Source of the DNA: Bacilli bacterium
GTDB taxonomy: Bacteria > Bacillota_I > Bacilli_A > RF39 > UBA660
Assembly: GCA_017544525.1 (NCBI GenBank)
Contig: JAFYEA010000018.1
Location: 1 to 64,000 of the forward strand
Direction: 5' to 3'
DNA length: 64,000 nucleotides
Shown: positions 1-8,227 of the stretch, in pieces
Layout of the letters: each line of letters opens with the position of its first letter
Numbering within the stretch: the first letter of the stretch is position 1
Position numbers and translations under genes: made by a program
Notes under the pieces: generated by a model
What the model was told of the DNA's origin: nothing
Seen by the model: the letters and a program-made list of their open reading frames with translations, nothing else
Databases searched by the model: none

Positions 1-1083
1 AATGGAACAACAAGTACAGTAGGATTATCAAGTTGTGATACGTCTTGTAATAAGTCAAATGTTGGAGAATGGGAAACACAAGAATGGACAAATAATAAAA
101 CTGAACCTATCTGTCAAATTAAATCATGCGCAACAGGATATTCATTAAATACTATGACAAATACATGTGATTCAGCTAAACTTCCTGATCCACCAATATA
201 TGTTAGCGATTGTGTTAATTTCAAGAGATATACAGGTTCGAATCCAAGCAATTATATTTGTTTTGGAACAAGTGATTTAAATACTTGTTTAAATAATAAA
301 GATAACTATTTATATAGAATAATTGGTATGGATTCAAATGAAATCAAATTATTAAAATGGCTTCCTATAGGAAAAATGTCAAACGATAATAATATATGGA
401 ATAACAATACAATTAAAAATAAGATAAACGATTCATCTTATCTTACTAATACAACATATGTTCCTTCTGGATGGAGTAATGTTATTTTGAAACATCAGTG
501 GCAATATAGAACATATGGTATGCAATATGGAGTGCTAAAATTAGTAGACAGTACCGGAACAACTAATAATACGACAACAAATCTTAGTGATTCAAAAGCA
601 ATTTATTATTCCGCCGCTAATATGTGCTTATATGAACATGGAACAACAAGTGAAATATCATTATTGTCTGCAAAAGTAGGATTATTAAACGCTTCAGATA
701 TTTTCTATTCTAGAGGAGGTACAGTATGTACTGACAATAGTCCATGTGCTAGAGGATGGATGAGTTTAGGAAATACATATACTATGGAATATGGAGGATA
801 TGATGATATGGGATCATCATCATATGATTTGTTCAATTGTGCATATAAAAGAGGACCTGCTGAATGGACAATGGCACATAGAGGTTATTGTAATAACGGT
901 TGCTATCAAATGTCCCATCAATTTATTAGAGCCGGAACACCAAATAATAAGGATAGATTTACAGATAGTTGCTCTATACAATCAACTAAAATGTGGGTAA
1001 GACCAGTTATTTATATTTCAAGAAACACTTCAATGATAGGTGGAGACGGTAGTGCTTCAAATCCTTATTTAATAACACCATAA
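1..1083 (+). CDS. C-terminal part of a large cell-surface protein (5'-truncated by window edge)
   Basis: The frame is open from base 1, so the gene begins outside the window; about 360 residues are visible. The protein is rich in Asn, Thr and Ser with many cysteines, including an EGF-like spaced stretch (CATGYSLN..TNTC, around residues 44-57). The rest looks like the extracellular C-terminal module seen in large adhesin-like proteins of gut Bacillota, with EWTM, WVRPVIYIS and a closing GGDGSASNPYLI turn. No C-terminal membrane anchor or LPXTG motif is visible, so it is probably secreted or anchored through its missing N-terminus. It is followed by a strong terminator. Function beyond surface exposure is unknown. 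Confidence 0.6.
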   Translation, partial: NGTTSTVGLSSCDTSCNKSNVGEWETQEWTNNKTEPICQIKSCATGYSLNTMTNTCDSAKLPDPPIYVSDCVNFKRYTGSNPSNYICFGTSDLNTCLNNKDNYLYRIIGMDSNEIKLLKWLPIGKMSNDNNIWNNNTIKNKINDSSYLTNTTYVPSGWSNVILKHQWQYRTYGMQYGVLKLVDSTGTTNNTTTNLSDSKAIYYSAANMCLYEHGTTSEISLLSAKVGLLNASDIFYSRGGTVCTDNSPCARGWMSLGNTYTMEYGGYDDMGSSSYDLFNCAYKRGPAEWTMAHRGYCNNGCYQMSHQFIRAGTPNNKDRFTDSCSIQSTKMWVRPVIYISRNTSMIGGDGSASNPYLITP

Positions 1084-1110
1084 AAATCACTTTTTAAAAG
1101 TGATTTTTTA
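1083..1110 (+). terminator. Rho-independent terminator of the surface protein gene
   Basis: Inverted repeat AATCACTT/AAGTGATT directly after the stop codon, followed by a run of T. Confidence 0.8.
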
Positions 1111-1134
1111 TGTATAATTATTAGTAAATATTAT

Positions 1135-1163
1135 TGTCTTTTTATGTAAATATATGTTAAAAT
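1135..1163 (+). promoter_or_regulatory. Probable sigma-A promoter for the DUF1292 gene
   Basis: TTGTCT (1135-1140), 17 bases, TAAAAT (1158-1163). A TATAAT at 1171-1176 also exists but lies too close to the Shine-Dalgarno site to serve well. Confidence 0.4.
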
Positions 1164-1189
1164 TATTATATATAATAGGGAGGCATATT

Positions 1190-1462
1190 ATGGAAGAAAA
1201 AATGGATAACAAACTATTAATAACAGTAGAGGATGGAAGTAAGGCTGTAATAAATGTTCTTGATATAATTGATTCTTATGCTTATAACAAAACTTTTATG
1301 ATTTATACTTTTGAAAATGAAAATAAAACTGTTTTTGCATCTATTTTAAATGAAGATACATATTCATATTCATTAGATACTATTACTAATCAAGATGAGA
1401 TTAATTATATTAATAATGAAATTGATAGAGTTGTTAATGAAATAGTTGGAGCATCTGCATAG
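1190..1462 (+). CDS. DUF1292 family protein
   Basis: Small acidic protein (90 aa) of the DUF1292 (YrzB/UPF0473-like) family: an alternating beta pattern around LLITVEDGSKAVINVLDII and YIYTFENENKTVFASIL, which in this family forms a compact all-beta domain. Biochemical role unknown. The start is ATG 1190, preceded by GGGAGG at 1178-1183; an upstream in-frame ATG at 1154 would put the Shine-Dalgarno inside the gene. A second DUF1292 gene lies at 10863, in the conserved ireB-ruvX context. The coiled-coil gene follows 15 bases downstream, probably in one operon. Confidence 0.7.
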   Translation: MEEKMDNKLLITVEDGSKAVINVLDIIDSYAYNKTFMIYTFENENKTVFASILNEDTYSYSLDTITNQDEINYINNEIDRVVNEIVGASA

Positions 1463-1477
1463 TTGAGGTATTAAACA

Positions 1478-3313
1478 ATGGATGATTTAATAAAAGACTT
1501 AGATAAATTATATGCAATAATTGGTGATGCTACTGATTTATTTGATGCAACAAAGATGATGTTTAAGAAGAATGAAACTCCAGAAGCACAATCAATTATC
1601 GATAGTATTAATTCTTTCTTAGGAGAGGGTTCTTTTCAGTTTGTTGAAGAGAAAGAAAAGAAACTTACTGAATTAAAAAACGAACTTGAAAAAACAAATG
1701 AAAAGTTAAAAGAAATAGATGCTAATATTGCTGCTGAAGAAAGCGCTATAAATGCTTATAAAGCATTAGCGGATTCAGAAGAAAAAGAAAGGTTATTAAA
1801 TAGATCTAATAATCGTTTAGAATCATTTAGGGAAGAGAGAGAAGAAATATTAGAAACAAAAGAATCTCTTGAAACTAAAATAGCAAGATTAACAGAGTTA
1901 CATGAGAGGATGAAAGCAAGACTTGCAAGAAATAAAAAATATAAAATTCAATCACCAGTGTTAAAGGCATTAACAAGTTTTCTTGGTGTTGAAAATTTAG
2001 ATTTAACATCTACGCTTATTTCTTTAGAAGGAAAAGAAATAAACGAAGAACAATTTGATGAAATATTTGATAAGTTTGCTACTGCTTTAAATAAAGATAT
2101 GTCTAGTGAAAAGAAAGCAAAATTAAAGAGTAAATTATTTCCTTATGTAACAAGTGTAATGGGTGATAGAGAATTATCATCAGAAGATATTGATAAATTA
2201 AAAGCAATTCTTGCTGGTTATAAATCAGGCAAAGAGATTGAAGAAGAATTACATTCTGAAAAACCCGAAAGAGATGGAGTGCCACTAAAACCAATTGCTG
2301 AATCAAGGGAAGAAGGTCATAAAGCATCTACTTCTGAAAAAACAAGAAAGCCAGAAAGAACTGAAGGAACAGCTATGGAAGAAGAAATGAGTCCAAGGGA
2401 AATAGCTGAGGAACAAACAATTGCAGTTCTTATGTCTTCTGGGGTATTACCTCAAATAGAGTTAAAAGAGTTAGAGAATATATGTAAGCAAGTACGTGTT
2501 GATATCTCTGAAAAAGGATTGAATACTATATTAGATGAAGAACAATTACATAGATTATTATTCCATAAAGATATTAGAGAATTATTATTAAAAAATTCTT
2601 TAAGTGATAAGACAGATGAAATATTGAATGAATATAATTCAATGATCGATAAGTATGATAAATTAATTAAAGATATAGAAGATAATCAAATATCATTCTC
2701 TCCAGAATCTTTAGCAAAAGTAAAAGACATTAGAGAAAAATTAGTAGCAGCTAGAGATCAATATATTTCTAAATCTAATAAACATGTAGATAATGTTAAA
2801 TTTAAGGGAAATAAATTAAATGATGTCAACTCAAAACTTAGTAGAAAATATGCCGAATATGAAAAATTTAAAAAAGCAGGTAAAGAAAAGAAAATGAAAA
2901 AAGTTTATCAACAAATCGATAAACTTAGAGAAAAAGAAATTAAGTTAATGAGTAAGCAAGTTAGAATTGCTAATAAGAATTGTGATAGATTTGTTGCCAT
3001 AGCTAATCATCAACATATGCAGTATCAAAGAAGGCAAGAAGAGGTTCTTGAAACTGCACGTCAAATTCTTGATTACAAGAGTGAAATTGATGAAAGAATT
3101 GCAAGTAATAATGATATAAGAGATAATGTGTTACTTGGTGGATTCAATGAAGGATTATCTAGAAGAGATATACGACAAGCAAATAGAGATATTAGAAGAA
3201 ACAATAGAGAAATTCAACAATTGATGAATAAGCAAGGTAGGGTTGATAGAAAATTCCAACACACTAAGATATGCGAAAGACTTGAAGAATATTATGCTAA
3301 GTTCTCTAGATAA
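1478..3313 (+). CDS. Long coiled-coil protein of unknown function
   Basis: 611 residues, almost entirely Glu/Lys/Arg-rich helix. Visible parts are a short N-terminal globular stretch (1-50), a first coiled coil (about 55-155), a mixed helical region (165-250), a charged Pro/Glu-rich linker (255-300), and a second long coiled coil (about 370-611) ending in a basic Arg/Asn-rich tail. There is no signal peptide, membrane segment or recognisable enzyme motif, so it is probably a cytoplasmic scaffold. It shares a transcript with the DUF1292 gene upstream. I do not recognise a family. Confidence 0.6.
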   Translation: MDDLIKDLDKLYAIIGDATDLFDATKMMFKKNETPEAQSIIDSINSFLGEGSFQFVEEKEKKLTELKNELEKTNEKLKEIDANIAAEESAINAYKALADSEEKERLLNRSNNRLESFREEREEILETKESLETKIARLTELHERMKARLARNKKYKIQSPVLKALTSFLGVENLDLTSTLISLEGKEINEEQFDEIFDKFATALNKDMSSEKKAKLKSKLFPYVTSVMGDRELSSEDIDKLKAILAGYKSGKEIEEELHSEKPERDGVPLKPIAESREEGHKASTSEKTRKPERTEGTAMEEEMSPREIAEEQTIAVLMSSGVLPQIELKELENICKQVRVDISEKGLNTILDEEQLHRLLFHKDIRELLLKNSLSDKTDEILNEYNSMIDKYDKLIKDIEDNQISFSPESLAKVKDIREKLVAARDQYISKSNKHVDNVKFKGNKLNDVNSKLSRKYAEYEKFKKAGKEKKMKKVYQQIDKLREKEIKLMSKQVRIANKNCDRFVAIANHQHMQYQRRQEEVLETARQILDYKSEIDERIASNNDIRDNVLLGGFNEGLSRRDIRQANRDIRRNNREIQQLMNKQGRVDRKFQHTKICERLEEYYAKFSR

Positions 3314-3316
3314 AAT

Positions 3317-3345
3317 AAAAATGTTTCAGTAATGAAACATTTTTT
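3317..3345. terminator. Bidirectional terminator between convergent genes
   Basis: Perfect stem ATGTTTCA (3321-3328), loop GTAA, TGAAACAT (3333-3340), with A-run and T-run on either side; it can serve both the coiled-coil gene and mgtE on the opposite strand. Confidence 0.8.
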
Positions 3346-4678
3346 ATATGTGTAATAATGAAACTGCAATTCTAAAATATATTATTAATGAAACTGCATC
3401 AACAATTGTTGTTATAAATGGACTTGCCATAACTGCTGGGTCAAATCCGATTTTTTTAGCAAGAATTGGAAGTGAACATCCAATAATTTTTGCGACACAT
3501 ACAGTAAATACTAGTGTTATACAAACAACAAATGCAACTGTAGTAGTAACTCCATCAATAAATATTAGTTTTAAGAAATTAGCAGCTGCTAATGTAATAC
3601 CAATTAATAGGGCAACTCTTACTTCTTTCCATATTACTTTTAATATATCAGTAAACTCAATATCATTTAATGATAAACCACGAATTATTGTTGCTGATGC
3701 TTGTCCTCCTGCATTACCACCAGTATCCATAATCATTGGTATAAATGATGTAAGGATAACCATTGTTGCTAAACTTTCCTCATAATGTTGTATTATTTTA
3801 CCTGTAAACGTAGCCGATACCATAAGTAATAATAACCATGGAATTCTACTTTTCCATATATCTATTAATGATAGTTTTAAATATGATTTTTCTGTTGGTA
3901 AGATAGCTGCCATTTTTTCAATATCTTCTGTTGTTTCTTCTTCAATAATATCTATGATATCATCAATTGTAATGATTCCAACTAATTTATTTTCTGAATC
4001 AACAACTGGTACAGATGTAAGATCATAATCTTTTATTACTTCTGCTACTTTTTCTTGATCCATTAGTGTATTAACTGAAATAACATCGTCATTCATTATT
4101 TCACTTAGTGTTCTTTCGTCATTATTAACAACCAAATCTTTTAATGTAACACTTCCTACTAATTTTCTGCTTTTATCTGTAACAAAACATGTATTAATTG
4201 TTTCCATTTCATCATACTCTTGTCTTATTTTTCTAAGAGCATCTTTTATTGTATTATATTCTTTAAAATCTAAGTATTCGACAGTCATTACACTACCTGC
4301 TGAATTTTCAGGATATTTAAGTAATTGGTTAATATCTCTTCTTGTTTCTTTATCTACTTTTGATAGTAATTTACCAACTACATTTGCTGGCATTTCATCA
4401 ATTAAGTCAGTAGCGTCATCAGCAGCCATCTCATTAATAATATCAACTGCTTCTGCATCAGAAAGTGATGTAATAACATCAGCTTGAGTATCAGTCTCTA
4501 AATAGCTAAAAACATCAGCAGCTATATCCTTTGGTAATAGTCTAAATAATTTAACAACCTCTTTTTTCGGTAATTCTTCAAGTATTTCTGCTATATCATG
4601 CTCGTTCATTTCAATAAGCATTTCTCTAATTTTTTGATATTTTTTTTCTTCTATTAACTCTTGAATTTTTTCTAACAT
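3344..4678 (-). CDS. mgtE: Magnesium transporter MgtE
   Basis: 444 aa, the usual MgtE length. The N-terminal superhelical domain (about 1-130) carries the family pattern of EILEELPKKE, LLPKDIAADVFSYL and DDATDLIDEMP; two CBS repeats follow (about 130-250, ending VGIITIDDIIDIIEEE), then a five-helix membrane domain (about 270-444). The membrane part contains the pore-lining stretch with PMIMDTGGNAGGQ and a second conserved stretch ending DPAVMASPFITTIVD. In this family the cytosolic part senses Mg2+ and gates the channel. Start chosen after AGGTGG. Monocistronic; no Mg-sensing riboswitch is visible in the 130-base gap upstream. Confidence 0.95.
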   Translation of the reverse strand: MLEKIQELIEEKKYQKIREMLIEMNEHDIAEILEELPKKEVVKLFRLLPKDIAADVFSYLETDTQADVITSLSDAEAVDIINEMAADDATDLIDEMPANVVGKLLSKVDKETRRDINQLLKYPENSAGSVMTVEYLDFKEYNTIKDALRKIRQEYDEMETINTCFVTDKSRKLVGSVTLKDLVVNNDERTLSEIMNDDVISVNTLMDQEKVAEVIKDYDLTSVPVVDSENKLVGIITIDDIIDIIEEETTEDIEKMAAILPTEKSYLKLSLIDIWKSRIPWLLLLMVSATFTGKIIQHYEESLATMVILTSFIPMIMDTGGNAGGQASATIIRGLSLNDIEFTDILKVIWKEVRVALLIGITLAAANFLKLIFIDGVTTTVAFVVCITLVFTVCVAKIIGCSLPILAKKIGFDPAVMASPFITTIVDAVSLIIYFRIAVSLLHI

Positions 4679-4773
4679 TTATTCCACCACCTTTTTTCGT
4701 TTAAATTATACTATATTTTAGTATAAAAGTGTAAAAAAAAAATAAATTTATATAAAAAAATTATTATTTTTTG

Positions 4774-4779
4774 TATAAT
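4774..4779 (+). promoter_or_regulatory. -10 box for uppS
   Basis: TATAAT 39 bases before the start codon in a TTGTATAAT context; no good -35 is visible. A 19-base palindrome (TATACTA...TAGTATA) lies further upstream, between mgtE and uppS. Confidence 0.4.
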
Positions 4780-4812
4780 ACAATTATTATTTTAGTAAAA
4801 AGAGGAGATATA

Positions 4813-5517
4813 ATGAAAAATAAAATACCAGAACATGTTGCGATTATTATGGATGGAAATGGTAGATGGGCAACAAGACAAGGATTAAAAAGAACAGATG
4901 GCCATTATGCTGGATATAAAAGACTAAAAAAGACAGCATTACATATATTAGATCTAGGTGTTAAATATTTAAGTGTATTTGCTTTTTCTACAGAGAATTT
5001 TGGTAGAAGTCAAGAAGAAGTAGATTATTTAATGGGATTGTTTGTTAAAGCATTTAAAAGTGATAAAAAATTCTTTATAAAAAATGATATCAAAGTTGTA
5101 TTTTCTGGAAGACATGAACCTTTAAGTGATGAAGTATGGAACACAATGAAAGAGATTGAAGAGTCTACTAAAGACTGCAAAAAAGGAGTTTTTAATTTTT
5201 GTATAAATTATGGTGGGCAATATGAAATAGTAGATGCTACTAAAAAGATAGTTAAATTAGTTAATGAAGGGAAACTTGATATAGATAAATTAACTCCTGA
5301 AACATATTATAAATATCTTTATAATGATTTACCACCAGTTGATTTATTAATTAGAACTAGTGGTGAAATAAGAATTAGTAATTTTATGCTATATAGTATT
5401 AGTTATTCTGAAATATATTTTACTAGTACATGTTTCCCCGATTTTGATGAAAAAGAGTTTGATAAAGCTTTAGCAGATTATCAAAATAGAAATATTACTA
5501 AAGGTAAAATAAAATAA
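4813..5517 (+). CDS. uppS: Undecaprenyl diphosphate synthase UppS
   Basis: Cis-prenyltransferase that extends farnesyl diphosphate with isopentenyl diphosphate to C55-PP, the lipid carrier precursor for cell wall synthesis. 234 aa. It shows all family motifs: HVAIIMDGNGRWA with the catalytic Asp (residues 8-20), FAFSTENF, and DLLIRTSGEIRISNF followed by SYSEIYF near the C-terminus. Start is ATG 4813 behind AGAGGAGA; the in-frame upstream start at 4771 lacks a Shine-Dalgarno. The usual partner cdsA is not adjacent: a terminator follows. The prenyl-synthase fusion at 8225 may supply its allylic substrate. Confidence 0.95.
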   Translation: MKNKIPEHVAIIMDGNGRWATRQGLKRTDGHYAGYKRLKKTALHILDLGVKYLSVFAFSTENFGRSQEEVDYLMGLFVKAFKSDKKFFIKNDIKVVFSGRHEPLSDEVWNTMKEIEESTKDCKKGVFNFCINYGGQYEIVDATKKIVKLVNEGKLDIDKLTPETYYKYLYNDLPPVDLLIRTSGEIRISNFMLYSISYSEIYFTSTCFPDFDEKEFDKALADYQNRNITKGKIK

Positions 5518-5547
5518 GTATATTTATTAATTAATATACTTTTTTAT
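5516..5547 (+). terminator. Terminator after uppS
   Basis: Stem AAGTATATT (5516-5524) and AATATACTT (5533-5541), then a T-run. The stem overlaps the uppS stop codon. Confidence 0.75.
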
Positions 5548-5562
5548 TTGGTATCAATTTGT

Positions 5563-5568
5563 TATAAT
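5563..5568 (+). promoter_or_regulatory. Extended -10 of the radical SAM/WXG100 cassette
   Basis: TTGTTATAAT with TATAAT at 5563-5568, 17 bases before the ATG; probably the cassette's first promoter. Confidence 0.45.
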
Positions 5569-5585
5569 TATTATGAGGGAATAAT

Positions 5586-5831
5586 ATGAATGGAAATGTA
5601 GATAATAAAATTACTAAATTAAAAAATATTCAAAGCAAATTATCTTCTATATCTGATACAATGAAAAATGACGATAAAGAATCAATAAATGAAGTATGGA
5701 AAGATAGAAATAGTGAATTGTTTTTGGAAGAATTAGATAGTGTTCGTGCTAATATTGATAGTCTTATTGCTAAGATTGATGAGACTATTAAAGAATTAGC
5801 CAAAACTTCTAATGACGGGGGGGTATTATGA
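5586..5831 (+). CDS. Small WXG100-like helical-hairpin protein (cassette member A1)
   Basis: 81 aa predicted as two helices around a turn with Trp38 (NEVWKDRN), the layout of WXG100/Esx proteins, although WxG is degenerate here (WKD). It aligns by eye with the C-terminal helical domain of the protein at 7334: a leading LK-rich helix, W followed by D, then a second helix with LIxKIDETIKEL. No signal peptide or enzyme motif. Its last bases overlap the next gene by 4, indicating translational coupling. In known systems such proteins are secreted by a type VII machinery; none of that machinery is in this window. Function inferred only from fold and context. Confidence 0.55.
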   Translation: MNGNVDNKITKLKNIQSKLSSISDTMKNDDKESINEVWKDRNSELFLEELDSVRANIDSLIAKIDETIKELAKTSNDGGVL

Positions 5832-6145
5832 ATGAATATGTTAGTATAAAAGGTATTAAGAATCTATCTAATATTTTAGATGCAAGAAGAGAAAGCATAA
5901 AAAAAATATATGAAAATGAATTAATAGTATTACTTGAAGAGTGTAATGAATTATATGGGATTAGTTTAGCCGGTTATGATGAATTATATTCAAATATTAA
6001 TAGTAAATTAATAATGTTATCTAATCTATTAGAAGGTGGTATTTCTCATGATTATGAAGAATTAGTAGATAATCTAAAAAGTATATTTACTAATGATTTT
6101 AATAGTAAATTTAATGAATTAATGAATGATAAAACGGAAGAGTAG
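5828..6145 (+). CDS. Small helical partner protein (cassette member B1)
   Basis: 105 aa, mainly helical. It is a paralogue of the protein at 7812: both begin with YVSI..(I/L)K, continue with an R-x(3-4)-I-Y-x-x-Y/E-N helix, have a central stretch ISLAGYDELYSNINSKL here against VAGLSTKEIISNFNTIF there, and close on F-x-x-DFxSxxxEL(M/L). No known domain is recognised; length and helicity suit a type VII-type partner or chaperone. It starts at an ATG overlapping the A1 stop and is followed after 9 bases by the radical SAM gene. Confidence 0.55.
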   Translation: MNEYVSIKGIKNLSNILDARRESIKKIYENELIVLLEECNELYGISLAGYDELYSNINSKLIMLSNLLEGGISHDYEELVDNLKSIFTNDFNSKFNELMNDKTEE

Positions 6146-6154
6146 GATATTATA

Positions 6155-7276
6155 ATGGATGAAGTAGATTTGTTTATACAAAAAACAATAAGAGAATTAA
6201 AATGCAACAGTATGGATGGCATCTCAAGGTATAGAAAAGAACTAGCTGTGAAACCAAAATTAATTGATTTGTTTTTGGAAGTTACATCTAGGTGTAATGC
6301 TAAATGTGAGCATTGTGGCAGTAGTTGTGGAGAAAAAATGCCTAAGGATGAAATATCTATTGATTATTTAAAAAAAGCATTAAAAGAAATAGCTGATGCA
6401 TATAATGCAAAAAAGATTTTTATATATGTTACTGGTGGAGAACCATTAATGAGAAAAGATATCTTTGATTTAATGAAATATGCTAAAAAGCTTGGGTTTA
6501 ATTGGGGAATAACTACTAATGGAATGCTATTTAATGATAGAATATTTAAAGGTTTTAAAGATAGTAAAGTATCATCAATATCCATTAGTTTAGATGGTAT
6601 GAAAGAGACTCATGAAAAATTTAGAAAAGTACCTGGTTGTTTTAATATAATAGTTGATAACATTAAGAAAATATTAGAAAATGATGTTTGCGAATTATTA
6701 CAAATTACAACTGTTGCTAATAAAAAGAATTTGAAGGAACTGGATCAAATATATGAATTATTATTATCATTAGGTGTAAAATATTGGAGAGTAGTAACGG
6801 TTGATCCTATTGGTAGAGCTAAAAAGAATGATGGAATATTATTAGATAAAAAAGAATTCAAATACGTTCTTGATTATATAGAAAAGAAGAGAAAAGAAGG
6901 TAAAATGGTAGTTGATTATGGATGTAGTCACTATTTAGGTGTTGATAGAGAAAAAGAGATTAGAGATTACTATTTCAATTGTGGAGCAGGATTATTTATA
7001 GCTAGTATACTTAGTAATGGTGATATTTATGTGTGCCCAAATGTTGAAAGAAGAAAGGAATTAATACAAGGAAATATTAAAACCGATAGTTTTGTGGATG
7101 TTTGGGAGAATAAATTTAAAGAATTTAGAAGTGAAAGAATTACAGAAAAATGTTCTAAATGTAAGAAATGTAAAAGTTTTAAATACTGTAGAGGGGATTC
7201 ATTTCATACATTTAATTTTGATGACAACAAACCAAATATATGTATGAAAGAAATACTTGGTAAAGAGTTTAAATAG
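6155..7276 (+). CDS. Radical SAM/SPASM peptide-modifying enzyme
   Basis: 373 aa. The [4Fe-4S]/SAM motif CxxxCxxC is at Cys47, Cys51 and Cys54 (SRCNAKCEHCG); YVTGGEPL supplies the GGE motif that contacts the SAM methionyl group. The C-terminal third (about 255-373) has the SPASM pattern for auxiliary Fe-S clusters: Cys in DYGCSHY, NCGAG...LSNGDIYVCPN, then KCSKCKKCKSFKYC and a final NIC. SPASM enzymes of this type modify peptides or proteins, typically ribosomally made precursors. No separate recognition (RRE/PqqD) domain is seen at the N-terminus. Flanked on both sides by small helical proteins; the likely substrate is the hybrid protein encoded next. Confidence 0.85.
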   Translation: MDEVDLFIQKTIRELKCNSMDGISRYRKELAVKPKLIDLFLEVTSRCNAKCEHCGSSCGEKMPKDEISIDYLKKALKEIADAYNAKKIFIYVTGGEPLMRKDIFDLMKYAKKLGFNWGITTNGMLFNDRIFKGFKDSKVSSISISLDGMKETHEKFRKVPGCFNIIVDNIKKILENDVCELLQITTVANKKNLKELDQIYELLLSLGVKYWRVVTVDPIGRAKKNDGILLDKKEFKYVLDYIEKKRKEGKMVVDYGCSHYLGVDREKEIRDYYFNCGAGLFIASILSNGDIYVCPNVERRKELIQGNIKTDSFVDVWENKFKEFRSERITEKCSKCKKCKSFKYCRGDSFHTFNFDDNKPNICMKEILGKEFK

Positions 7277-7279
7277 TTA

Positions 7280-7308
7280 TTTACTTTTATAATAAAAGAA
7301 TATATAAT
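7280..7308 (+). promoter_or_regulatory. Internal promoter before the hybrid WXG100/precursor gene
   Basis: TTTACT (7280-7285), 17 bases, TATAAT (7303-7308). It would let the putative substrate and its partner be expressed more strongly than the enzyme. Confidence 0.55.
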
Positions 7309-7333
7309 TATTATAGAATAAGGAGTGTGTAAT

Positions 7334-7801
7334 ATGAGCGAAGCAAAAAGCGTAGATGCTGATACAATGGGAAGTTATATCGTCGGTGGTCAAGAAAACG
7401 CTGGTGATGCTGTAGCATTATATGGGGTTGCAAGACCTCCAATTGGTGAAGAACGAGAAGTTGTAGCATTGTATGGGGTTAGACCTCCAGTGGTATATCC
7501 TATTGTTGATATTGATATTACTTATAGTGAACTAGAAAGCAATATAGCAACATTAAAAGCTGCAGTTAAAACAATAAAAACAAACTGGGAAGGAGTTAAT
7601 AAGACAAATCTTACAAAATTAACAAATTCTTGGGTTGGGGATGATTGTGCAGCATATATTAAGAAAGTTAAAGATATGGATGGTCAAGTAGGAAATGCAG
7701 TAGAAGCATTGAATTTATTAATAGAAACTTATGAAAAGGCGAGAGATCAAATTGCAGAACAACAAAGTAAGATTACTAGCAAGATCACTAGCATAGATTA
7801 G
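7334..7801 (+). CDS. Hybrid protein: peptide-precursor-like N-terminus fused to a WXG100 domain (A2)
   Basis: 155 aa from ATG 7334, behind AGGAG at 7321-7325; a GTG at 7325 overlaps that site. Residues 1-26 look like a leader (acidic, with a GG at 18-19). Residues 27-36 (VALYGVARPP) and 44-52 (VALYGVRPP) are a direct repeat, resembling repeated core segments of radical-SAM-modified peptides. Residues 60-155 form a WXG100-like helical hairpin with NWEG (84-87) and SWVGDD (99-104). The gene directly follows a radical SAM/SPASM enzyme. Modification of the repeats (Tyr, Arg or Pro are plausible sites) and export by a type VII system are inferences. Confidence 0.6.
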   Translation: MSEAKSVDADTMGSYIVGGQENAGDAVALYGVARPPIGEEREVVALYGVRPPVVYPIVDIDITYSELESNIATLKAAVKTIKTNWEGVNKTNLTKLTNSWVGDDCAAYIKKVKDMDGQVGNAVEALNLLIETYEKARDQIAEQQSKITSKITSID

Positions 7802-7811
7802 GAGGATTAAT

Positions 7812-8198
7812 ATGGCAAGTAATAAAACATATGTATCAATTTCCGAATTAAAATCAATAGCTAAATCTTTAGAAACTCAAAGAGAGCAAATTTATAATAC
7901 TTATAAAAATAAAGTTGTTCCTGTTCTTGAATCAAGTGATAAATGTTTCTATGTTGCAGGATTAAGTACAAAAGAAATAATCAGTAATTTTAATACAATA
8001 TTTGGAAATGTTAACACTAGATTAACAAGTCTTATAAATGTACTTAATAATGATGTAATAGCTCAATATAATGAAATATCAGCAGCTATAGCTCAGATGT
8101 TTAATAAAGATTTTGCTTCTAGACTAAGAGAATTATTAAACTTAAATATGTATATAAAAACACCAGTTTCAAATGGTGAAGTAGTAAAAGATAAATAA
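7812..8198 (+). CDS. Small helical partner protein (cassette member B2)
   Basis: 128 aa, a paralogue of the protein at 5828 (shared YVSI start, central VAG(L) segment, terminal NKDFASRLREL). Mostly amphipathic helix, no signal peptide. A good Shine-Dalgarno (TTAGGAGG) sits 10 bases after the A2 stop, so A2 and B2 are co-translated, as A1 and B1 are. A 16-residue extension after the conserved core (KTPVSNGEVV) is absent from B1. Function unknown. Confidence 0.55.
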   Translation: MASNKTYVSISELKSIAKSLETQREQIYNTYKNKVVPVLESSDKCFYVAGLSTKEIISNFNTIFGNVNTRLTSLINVLNNDVIAQYNEISAAIAQMFNKDFASRLRELLNLNMYIKTPVSNGEVVKDK

Positions 8199-8200
8199 TA

Positions 8201-8227
8201 AAAAAGAATCAATCGATTCTTTTTTTA
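8201..8227. terminator. Terminator closing the cassette (bidirectional)
   Basis: GAATC (8206-8210), loop AATC, GATTC (8215-8219), flanked by A5 and T7; it also serves the convergent gene ending at 8225. Confidence 0.8.

Noticed and set aside
3348..3785. 145-codon plus-strand ORF opposite mgtE
   Set aside because: It lies entirely within mgtE, whose frame is confirmed by family motifs; no Shine-Dalgarno.
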